This document shows positions 57,807 to 64,000 of a stretch of 64,000 bases of DNA, piece by piece. This stretch comes from Thioflexithrix psekupsensis (lineage in GTDB: Bacteria; Pseudomonadota; Gammaproteobacteria; Beggiatoales; Beggiatoaceae). The notes below the pieces were generated by a model. It saw only the letters and a list, made by a program, of their open reading frames with translations, ran no database searches and was not told where the DNA came from. Positions within the stretch are counted from its first letter, which is position 1; every line of letters starts with the position of its first letter. The translations under genes were made by a program, and so were the position numbers. Location: the NCBI RefSeq assembly GCF_002149925.1, contig NZ_MSLT01000023.1:744001-808000 (forward strand), in the 5' to 3' direction.

Positions 57807-58286
57807 TTAAGGCTTAATATAGGCGTATCCTTGCTGTTGCAAATAAGCCAATTCAGCCACACCGCTGGTGACGATGTCTTCGGGTTGTACATCGAATAAA
57901 TCAGTCCCATAGTCAAGTTGACGCAGTGTCAGAGTATTATTGCACAGTTTAAAAGCCACGTTTTGACTTTTCAATTGTACCACTTGGGCTTGAATATCCA
58001 AGTTATCTTTTGCCTGTTGCAACAAATTAATGCCCGCACCGTGCATAATAACCTTGATTTCAATATTGTCTTGACCCACGGCATTAATGTGGTTTTGAAT
58101 ATTGCGCATCGCAATGTTTAATTGCTTTGGATCGTCAAAGTTAATGTGATATAACACTTTTTGCTTGTCGTAAGTACGAGTTGCCGTGTTGGTTTCGGGG
58201 TTTGCGGTAGAATCGGCCAAACTTGGCATGTGGAATGCCATTACACTTAGCGTTAAAGCCAAATAGGCCAAATGTTTTACTTTCAC
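57807..58286 (-). CDS. Periplasmic DsrE-family protein
   Basis: A 159-residue protein with a Sec signal peptide (HLAYLALTLSVMAFHMPSLA). It is a DsrE/F-like fold with KVLYHINFDDPKQLNIAMRNIQN at the start, VIMHGAGINLLQQ and the AFKLCNNTL segment with a single conserved Cys. The start is GTG at 58286 with GGAG upstream. DsrE-type proteins bind or relay persulfide sulfur; a periplasmic member is consistent with sulfur oxidation. Redox partners are not evident. Confidence 0.88.
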   Translation of the reverse strand: MKVKHLAYLALTLSVMAFHMPSLADSTANPETNTATRTYDKQKVLYHINFDDPKQLNIAMRNIQNHINAVGQDNIEIKVIMHGAGINLLQQAKDNLDIQAQVVQLKSQNVAFKLCNNTLTLRQLDYGTDLFDVQPEDIVTSGVAELAYLQQQGYAYIKP

Positions 58287-58338
58287 CTTGTGTCTCCTTT
58301 GGTGGGCGCAAATTAAAATACGTTTAGGATGTGTCGTG

Positions 58339-59328
58339 ATGCGATTGAGTTACAGTATAGTGTTAATAATGGGTTTGTTGTTTTCTCCTTGGACGGTGGC
58401 CGCAGAAATGACGGTAGAACAGTTTATTCAACAAATGGTGCGACAACACCATTGGTCAGAATCATGGCTGCGCTCTGTATTGTCTCAGGCAAAAAAGCAC
58501 GATGCCATTATCAAGTTAATGACTCCCCCGAAAACCGGTAAAGCACGCCCTTGGTATGAATATAGAAATACATTTTTAACCCAAGAACGCATTGACGGTG
58601 GCGTTCAATTTTGGCAAAGCCATGCCGATGCCTTACGCCGCGCTGAACAGCACTATGGTGTACCCGCTGAGTACCTTGTGTCAATCATTGGCGTGGAAAC
58701 TTATTACGGGCGCATCATGGGCAATTACCGCGTGTTGGATGCGTTGTACACTTTAGCCTTCTATTATCCCCGTCGTGCTGAATTTTTTCGAGGGGAATTA
58801 GAACATTTTTTATTTATGATTCAAGAAGAAGGCTTTGATCCTTTGTCAATGACGGGGTCTTATGCGGGGGCAATGGGTTTAGGGCAGTTTATTCCCAGCA
58901 GTTACCGTCGTTATGCGGTTGATTTTACTGGGGATGGTAAGCGTAACATTTGGTCAGATGAAACGGATGCCATCGGCAGCATTGCCAATTATTTTCGCCA
59001 ACACGGCTGGCAACCCAATCAGCCCGTTATTGAAGCCACCCAAGTGCGTCCAGAATCTGCCTCTCGTCTGCTGGCCTTAGAATTTAAGCCGATCCATTCG
59101 TTAGGTCAATTGAAAAAAATGGGCTTGTTATATCAAGGAAAACAGCCAGATAACGAAGTTGGTTTACTGATCGATTTGGAAATTGCTCCCAAAAAAATGG
59201 GGTATTGGGTGGGTTTTAATAATTTTTACGTGATTACCCGTTATAATCGCAGCAATCGTTATGCGATGGCGGTGCATCAATTGGCACAAGAAATTGCTCA
59301 CGCTTATGCCGCGGCGCAGGGGAATTAA
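58339..59328 (+). CDS. mltB: Lytic murein transglycosylase B
   Basis: A 329-residue enzyme that cleaves peptidoglycan. ATG 58339 gives a proper signal peptide (RLSYSIVLIMGLLFSPWTVAA). Catalytic E120 lies in IGVETYYGR; FMIQEEGFD, MTGSYAGAMGLGQFIPSSYRRYAVDFTGDG and the C-terminal SLT_2 features are present. There is no lipobox, so it should be periplasmic and soluble. It begins the mltB-rlpA-dacA cluster, the usual gammaproteobacterial order. Confidence 0.95.
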   Translation: MRLSYSIVLIMGLLFSPWTVAAEMTVEQFIQQMVRQHHWSESWLRSVLSQAKKHDAIIKLMTPPKTGKARPWYEYRNTFLTQERIDGGVQFWQSHADALRRAEQHYGVPAEYLVSIIGVETYYGRIMGNYRVLDALYTLAFYYPRRAEFFRGELEHFLFMIQEEGFDPLSMTGSYAGAMGLGQFIPSSYRRYAVDFTGDGKRNIWSDETDAIGSIANYFRQHGWQPNQPVIEATQVRPESASRLLALEFKPIHSLGQLKKMGLLYQGKQPDNEVGLLIDLEIAPKKMGYWVGFNNFYVITRYNRSNRYAMAVHQLAQEIAHAYAAAQGN

Positions 59329-59330
59329 TC

Positions 59331-59897
59331 ATGATTTGTTTAAAGAAAAATACCATGGGGGTGGGATTGGGTTTAGTGCTATTGAGTGTGTCAGCTTGTA
59401 CAACAAAAATAGCTCCACCACCTCCATCGCCTATCACCCAACCCAAACCGCCCGCGACGATGTCATCAACGCCACCCGCATCCGTCACGCGGCCGCAACC
59501 AATGGTATCTTCTCCTGCCGCTACGCCTTCTCCGGTAAAACCACCCGAATCGCTGGCGACAGTGGCGATTCCTGCACCAGTAAAGATGTCTTCTTCTCCT
59601 GACGTGCGAATGTATCGGGAAACGGGCGTGGCCAGCAGTTATCCCATCAGCGCACATGGTCAAATCACCGCCAGCGGCATTCCACACGATGCTCAAAGTT
59701 TAACCGCAGCTCATGCGACATTACCTTTACTCTCAAAAGTTTGGGTGCAGCATGGACAACGTCGCAAATTGGTAACAATTACTGAGCGTTTAATCGGTGA
59801 TAATGTACTTATTCGACTGTCTTACCAAGTGGCGCGAGATTTGGGAATTGATGCCACGCGAGGCAGTGTCGTGTCTTTACAAGGTATTGCGCCTTAA
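59331..59897 (+). CDS. rlpA: RlpA-like septal lipoprotein, divergent DPBB domain
   Basis: A 188-residue lipoprotein with lipobox LLSVSAC, a long Pro/Ser/Thr-rich linker (residues ~25-85) and a double-psi beta-barrel. The barrel starts GVASSY and keeps TAAHATLPL with His. The usual RINDRGP catalytic strand is replaced by TITERLIGDN and the usual K-T-A-N-G is T-A-S-G, so catalytic residues are altered. No SPOR domain is present. It starts 3 bp after mltB. It may act as a binding or structural protein rather than a transglycosylase. Confidence 0.85.
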   Translation: MICLKKNTMGVGLGLVLLSVSACTTKIAPPPPSPITQPKPPATMSSTPPASVTRPQPMVSSPAATPSPVKPPESLATVAIPAPVKMSSSPDVRMYRETGVASSYPISAHGQITASGIPHDAQSLTAAHATLPLLSKVWVQHGQRRKLVTITERLIGDNVLIRLSYQVARDLGIDATRGSVVSLQGIAP

Positions 59898-59933
59898 TGG
59901 GTCAATGGATTTATTCAAATAGAAGAATGACTT

Positions 59934-61082
59934 ATGATCAAGCAGATTTGTAACTTACTGTTTTTAGCCGTGATAATTTATGGCAATACCGCAGCGTATG
60001 CCAACACAGTGACGCTTGTCCCCACGCCACCGCCCATTGATGGCACAGCTTACTTGCTGATGGATTTCAACAGCGAACAGTTGTTAATGGAAAAAAACGG
60101 CGACCAACGGGTTGATCCCGCCAGCTTAACCAAACTCATGACCGCTTATCTGGTTTTTGATAAATTAAAAAAAGGCGAGCTTAAACTCACCGATACCGTG
60201 CGCATCAGCGAAACAGCACGGCGTATGATCGGATCGCGTATGTATGTCGAAGTCGATACGGAAGTGGCCGTAGAAGCCTTAATTCAAGGCATGATCGTCC
60301 AATCGGGTAACGATGCCAGCGTGGCTTTAGCGGAACATATTGCCGGTAGCGAAGCCAATTTTGCTGCCCTAATGAATGACATGGCGGAAAAACTCGGCTT
60401 AACCCAAACCCGTTATCAAAACAGCACTGGTTTGCCGCACCCTGAACATTACAGCACTGCACGAGATCAGGCCGTAATGGCACAATCTTTGATTAAAAAT
60501 TTTCCTGATTATTACCGCTGGTATTCGCAAAAAGAATATACTTACAATAACATCACGCAACAAAATAGAAATACTCTATTATGGCGCGACGAATCGGTGG
60601 ATGGGATGAAAACAGGCTATACCGACGCGGCGGGTTATTGCCTCATTGCCTCGGCCAAACGCGGTCAAATGCGCCTGATTTCGGTGGTGCTTGGCACGAA
60701 AAGCAAAGCGGCGCGTATCAGTGAAACCCAGAAAATGATCGATTACGGTTTTCGTTTTTTTGAGACCTACCAAATTTACCGCGGCAACGAACCCTTACAA
60801 ACCGCGAAAGTCTGGAGCGGTAATCACAATGAAATTCAACTGGGTTTATTAGAACCGCTCTACGTCACCATTCCCCGCGGACAATATTCACAACTCAATG
60901 CCGCCTTACAATTACCCGCCCAACTCACTGCACCCATTGCACAACACACGGTGCAAGGACAATTAAAAATTCTATTGGGAAACGAAACGCTGCGCGAAGT
61001 GCCTATTGTCGCTTTACATGCCGTAGAAGTTGGGAGTTGGATGCAGCGGGCTTTGGACTATGTGCGGATGAAATTCCGTTGA
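59934..61082 (+). CDS. dacA: D-alanyl-D-alanine carboxypeptidase (PBP5/6)
   Basis: A 382-residue low-molecular-weight penicillin-binding protein. A signal peptide is followed by the catalytic SLTK (S64, K67), SGN (S124-N126) and KTG (K226-G228) motifs, a beta-sandwich domain and a C-terminal amphipathic helix (WMQRALDYVRMKFR) for membrane attachment. It trims the terminal D-Ala of muropeptides. It is the third member of the mltB-rlpA-dacA cluster and follows rlpA by 36 bp. Confidence 0.96.
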   Translation: MIKQICNLLFLAVIIYGNTAAYANTVTLVPTPPPIDGTAYLLMDFNSEQLLMEKNGDQRVDPASLTKLMTAYLVFDKLKKGELKLTDTVRISETARRMIGSRMYVEVDTEVAVEALIQGMIVQSGNDASVALAEHIAGSEANFAALMNDMAEKLGLTQTRYQNSTGLPHPEHYSTARDQAVMAQSLIKNFPDYYRWYSQKEYTYNNITQQNRNTLLWRDESVDGMKTGYTDAAGYCLIASAKRGQMRLISVVLGTKSKAARISETQKMIDYGFRFFETYQIYRGNEPLQTAKVWSGNHNEIQLGLLEPLYVTIPRGQYSQLNAALQLPAQLTAPIAQHTVQGQLKILLGNETLREVPIVALHAVEVGSWMQRALDYVRMKFR

Positions 61083-61143
61083 TACCATAAGTGATATATT
61101 TCAAAATAGGCCACTCAGCAATTTTTAGGATAGGTTAGGTGAA

Positions 61144-61932
61144 ATGAAAGTGCTACTTGCAGAAGATGATTTTATTAATCAAGAGGTTGAGCGTAGTTTA
61201 TTAGAACGCTTGGGCTGCGAAGTCACCACAGCGGAAACGGGCATCGAAGTGTTGGATATGCTGAAAACGCAGCAATTCGACATTATTTTCATGGATTGTA
61301 ACATGCCAGAAATGGACGGTTACACGGCCACCGCGGCGATCCGTGAACAAGAACAAGACGGGCAGCATGTGCCAATTATCGCGCTAACCGCAAATGCAGG
61401 TTATGGAGACAGCGAACGGTGTTTAGCGGCGGGAATGGATGCTTATTTAAGTAAACCTTTGAAAATGAACCTATTACAAGAAACCCTAAGCACATGGCAA
61501 CACAAATCTCAACCCCCCATTGCCACAGAGAATAACCCCGAAACGCTCCCTTCTGCATCCACGCCGCATCCAGAAAAAACAGAAGGCACAACGTTATTGG
61601 TCTTGGATCAGAAGATTATCGCCCGTTTAAGACGCGAAATGCCCTCACAAGGGATTATGTGGTTAGTGGATTTATATTTGAAAGAATTGCCTAATTATCT
61701 AAATCAATTAGAGGGGGCTTTATTGTGTCAAGATGCGGATGCCTTATATCTTGCGGCACACAAGTTAAAAGGCAGTAGCCATTCTCTGGGCGCGGCACAA
61801 ATGGTTAAAGATTGCGAAACGCTAGAAAATTTCGCCAAACAAAACGATTTTAACCATGCCCAAGTGCATTTTGAACAGTTAAAACAAAGCATGGCCAGAG
61901 CCAAACAAGCCCTAAGCGCATTGTCTGACTGA
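61144..61932 (+). CDS. Receiver-Hpt phosphorelay protein
   Basis: A 262-residue soluble protein. A receiver (1-~125) with D8/D9 and acceptor D51 (FMDCNMPEMDGY) is followed by a variable linker and an Hpt domain with H206 (AAHKLKGSSHSLGA). It lies 61 bp after dacA. It lacks any kinase or DNA-binding domain, so it should relay phosphate between other proteins. The hybrid kinases at 51-57 kb, which end without Hpt, are candidate partners; this is inference. Confidence 0.92.
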   Translation: MKVLLAEDDFINQEVERSLLERLGCEVTTAETGIEVLDMLKTQQFDIIFMDCNMPEMDGYTATAAIREQEQDGQHVPIIALTANAGYGDSERCLAAGMDAYLSKPLKMNLLQETLSTWQHKSQPPIATENNPETLPSASTPHPEKTEGTTLLVLDQKIIARLRREMPSQGIMWLVDLYLKELPNYLNQLEGALLCQDADALYLAAHKLKGSSHSLGAAQMVKDCETLENFAKQNDFNHAQVHFEQLKQSMARAKQALSALSD

Positions 61933-62237
61933 TGGGATATGCCCATTGCGCGTTTTCATCCCAACCCATTTCGTTGGGATGGCGCGGAATGTTTCTTGTC
62001 TCAATTTCTCCCGTCTCATTCGCCTTTTCAAGGCACAGCCAAATCAGCCCACGCCAAAAAAAATTTTCAACAAATCATCGACATCACAATTTAAGACTGT
62101 TAAATTCACTCCTGCGTTCATTGCACGGGCAAAAACTTCTCGCTTAAATGGCGTAAATTTCTTACTATATTTAGCTTAAACAATGGCTTAAACCAGATTT
62201 ACCCAACTTTAGATTCACCACAATCAATTGAAATGAA
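61933..62237. other. Intergenic stretch with a hairpin
   Basis: About 300 bp lacking a supported gene. A perfect 9-bp hairpin with 7-nt loop occurs at 61957-61981, extended by further GC pairing but without a T-run. Confidence 0.55.
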
Positions 62238-62441
62238 ATGATGCGTTACCCTACTCGATTCCTGTTATTATTCAGTGTGATGTTGATGGGATGTAGTTCA
62301 ACAATAGAAATGTTGGACGCGCCATTGCGCAGCCACCGCCAAACCTACTCTGCGCCAACGCCCTTACCGCCCTTTGCTATTCCGCCGGAATTGGCAGACA
62401 GCGAGGCGGCCACACATTCCCCACTTCAATCCATTAAATAA
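62238..62441 (+). CDS. Small lipoprotein resembling the BamC N-terminus
   Basis: A 67-residue lipoprotein with lipobox VMLMGCSS. The mature part (APLRSHRQTYSAPTPLPPFAIPPE) resembles the unstructured segment at the start of BamC, which reads NRANYKASEDIEPLELPPGF in the next gene. It ends soon after, with no folded domain. It lies 55 bp before bamC in the same direction. It could be a truncated paralogue or an additional BamD-binding peptide; the second is inference. Confidence 0.6.
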   Translation: MMRYPTRFLLLFSVMLMGCSSTIEMLDAPLRSHRQTYSAPTPLPPFAIPPELADSEAATHSPLQSIK

Positions 62442-62496
62442 CACTTAATTACCGCAAAATTGCTTTATTCGCAGACTTTTTAGGAACTGTGCGCTC

Positions 62497-63657
62497 ATGT
62501 TGAAAATAAAATCCTTAATCGGTGTGTCCCTGTCAATGTTATTACTCAATGGTTGTGGGGTGTTTGATCGAATTGACCGAATGTTGCCAGACAATCGCGC
62601 CAATTACAAAGCCAGCGAAGATATTGAACCTTTAGAATTACCACCGGGCTTTCATTCCAACCAAATTCGGGAACAAATGTTAATCCCACGCCCCTCCCAA
62701 ACCGGTGTCACCACGCTATCAGAATACACTGTGCAACCCAGTGTGACCCCAACTCCAACTGCGCCTGCACCTGCGCCGCGTGTGCTATTGCCGGCTGGAA
62801 CGGGCGTGGAACAAAAACGCGCAGGACAACAACGCTGGTTGGTCATTAACGCTCCCGTAGAGCAAGTGTGGGAAAGCGTGCGGTACTTCTGGCGCGAACA
62901 GGGTATTGCAGTCCTAACTCGTGACGAAACCACCGGCATGATGGAAACCGAATGGCGTGCCAATCCCCAACACCGTGGTCAAGATCGCTACCGCGTTCGT
63001 TTAGAAGCCGGAGAAACACGCCAACAAAGCCGTTTATTTTTAACCCACCAAGCCAGAGAACCGCTTAACGCCACAGCCGCCCCGCTTTCCGTTGCCAATG
63101 CTGACGAGTTAAGCGGTGGTTTAGTGAGTCATGAAGCGGTGATTCCCCGCGAAAATTGGCAATTACTGCCATCGGACAGTGAGTTAGAAGCAGCCATGCT
63201 ACAACGTTTACTGGCTTTTATTGGCGTAGATCGCCCCAGAGCCGAAGCGTTATTAACAGAACGTGCTGCCGAAGGTGTCCCCGTGGCTCGTTTAGAACAA
63301 CAAGCAGGCGAATGGGTATTATTGGTCAATCAAGATTTAGAAAATACTTGGCGACGGGTTGGTATTGCATTAGACCGTGTGGGTTTTACCGTCGAAGAAC
63401 GAGACAGAAACACAGCCACTTATGTGGTACGCTATGCCGATCCAGACGCGCCCACTCCCAATGCGCCTGAGAAAAAAGGATTTTGGCAAAGCATCCGCGG
63501 TGACGGTGACAGCCCCAATTTATTACAAACTTATCAATTGGGACTGTCTGAATTACATCATGGTCTAACGCGAGTGCAAGTACTCACGTGGGAAGGACAG
63601 ACGGTAAAAACGTCCGCTTCGGAACGTATTTTGTCTTTAATACAAGAGCAGTTGTAA
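62497..63657 (+). CDS. bamC: Outer membrane assembly lipoprotein BamC
   Basis: A 386-residue lipoprotein. Lipobox LLLNGC is followed by the BamD-binding unstructured part (~25-110), a Pro/Thr-rich linker and two helix-grip domains (~115-230 and ~265-385), each with W-L-V-I-N and V-E/W-x-V/x-x-F patterns. It is a subunit of the BAM complex that inserts outer-membrane beta-barrels. AGGAACTG precedes the ATG. It is longer than the E. coli protein mainly because of the linker. The dapA gene often located upstream is not present here. Confidence 0.88.
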   Translation: MLKIKSLIGVSLSMLLLNGCGVFDRIDRMLPDNRANYKASEDIEPLELPPGFHSNQIREQMLIPRPSQTGVTTLSEYTVQPSVTPTPTAPAPAPRVLLPAGTGVEQKRAGQQRWLVINAPVEQVWESVRYFWREQGIAVLTRDETTGMMETEWRANPQHRGQDRYRVRLEAGETRQQSRLFLTHQAREPLNATAAPLSVANADELSGGLVSHEAVIPRENWQLLPSDSELEAAMLQRLLAFIGVDRPRAEALLTERAAEGVPVARLEQQAGEWVLLVNQDLENTWRRVGIALDRVGFTVEERDRNTATYVVRYADPDAPTPNAPEKKGFWQSIRGDGDSPNLLQTYQLGLSELHHGLTRVQVLTWEGQTVKTSASERILSLIQEQL

Positions 63658-63664
63658 GTAAGGG

Positions 63665-64000
63665 TTATTCATTCTCTTCCTCTGACTCCTCTCGACACTG
63701 CGCCAAACCATCGGCCAAATGAGGATAATAAGGAGAATAGCCTAATGTTTCGGAAATAAGCTGAATATTTAACCGTTTGGATTCAGCCAGATAGGACAAC
63801 ATTTCTGCACTTAACTGTTGTTGCGCCTCAGCACGGGAAATCGCCGGCGGACGCGGATAGCCAAACACATCCGCCACTTGATAAAAATAATCCGTCATGG
63901 TCGTGGGGTGGCCATCGCTGACATGAAAAAGACCACTGTCCGGCGAATTTCCCGCCAACAAGCAAGCCATCACTAAATCATCCACATGAATACGATTACT
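63665..64000 (-). CDS. NAD-dependent epimerase/SDR C-terminal part
   Basis: The frame is open to the window edge, so only the last ~111 residues are visible. SNRIHVDDLVMACLLAG, FHVSDGHPTTMTDYFYQVADVFG and a final YPHLADGLAQC match the substrate-binding end of extended SDR/nucleoside-diphosphate-sugar epimerase-like proteins such as the YeeZ type. The NAD-binding motif would be outside. It is convergent with bamC, only 7 bp apart. Confidence 0.8.
   Translation of the reverse strand, partial: SNRIHVDDLVMACLLAGNSPDSGLFHVSDGHPTTMTDYFYQVADVFGYPRPPAISRAEAQQQLSAEMLSYLAESKRLNIQLISETLGYSPYYPHLADGLAQCREESEEENE

Noticed and set aside
61946-62179. Overlapping short frames between the REC-Hpt gene and the mini-lipoprotein
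   Set aside because: Two overlapping frames of ordinary composition over a hairpin; no start signal.

Overview
The window is a 64 kb chromosomal segment of a fairly AT-rich gammaproteobacterium. Familiar genes (mgtE, moaA, fdhD, moeA, hemA, fbp, argB, mltB-rlpA-dacA, bamC) point to Gammaproteobacteria. Large hybrid kinases, class III adenylate cyclases, IS630 remnants, Rpn-type nucleases and a periplasmic DsrE-like protein suggest a sulfur-oxidising member of the Beggiatoa/Thiotrichales type. That placement is an inference from gene content and style; no rRNA or tRNA gene was seen to confirm it, and no CRISPR array was seen.

Layout. 1-4.3 kb: a partial YihY/BrkB membrane protein, then a compact operon of two zinc-ribbon DUF4178 proteins, a DUF350 membrane protein and a membrane-fused spermidine synthase. 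4.4-11.8 kb: an apparent four-gene operon with an unrecognised 1442-residue helical protein, a [2Fe-2S] ferredoxin and two exported DUF4139-type proteins, closed by a hairpin. 11.8-17.1 kb: a coiled-coil protein, MgtE, a 48-residue membrane ORF and a YfiR/YfiN-like c-di-GMP pair whose YfiN also carries an EAL domain. 17.7-20.5 kb: moaA, fdhD and an HTH/PBP-like regulator. With moeA (31-32 kb) and a multi-cluster ferredoxin (49.6-51.2 kb) these point to molybdenum cofactor and formate dehydrogenase biogenesis. 20.5-27.8 kb: a polytopic membrane protein, a Bfd-like ferredoxin behind a promoter overlapped by a Fur-box-like sequence, an IS630 fragment, fbp, a TPR adenylate cyclase, a YdcH-like protein and Hsp20.

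27.9-36.8 kb is the most accessory part. It holds a three-gene cassette (DUF262 protein, AAA ATPase with DUF3696 features, unknown third protein) that looks like a defence system, moeA, a complete IS630-type element whose transposase has an in-frame amber stop, hemA, and a recent tandem duplication of an Rpn-family nuclease gene.

36.9-64 kb: a TonB-dependent receptor, a CyaC-like hybrid kinase/adenylate cyclase, an unpaired TpsB-type outer-membrane protein, DUF484, a ParA/STAS pair, a lone phage-tail-like gene, an M61 peptidase, the formate-related ferredoxin, two tandem hybrid kinases with altered C-terminal receivers, argB, a periplasmic DsrE-like protein, the mltB-rlpA-dacA peptidoglycan cluster, a receiver-Hpt protein, a BamC-like mini-lipoprotein, bamC and a partial SDR gene.

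The main themes are second-messenger and phosphorelay signalling (one c-di-GMP enzyme, two cyclases, three hybrid kinases, one REC-Hpt protein), Mo-cofactor/formate enzyme maturation, and envelope maintenance. Family names come from reading the protein sequences; no database search was run.
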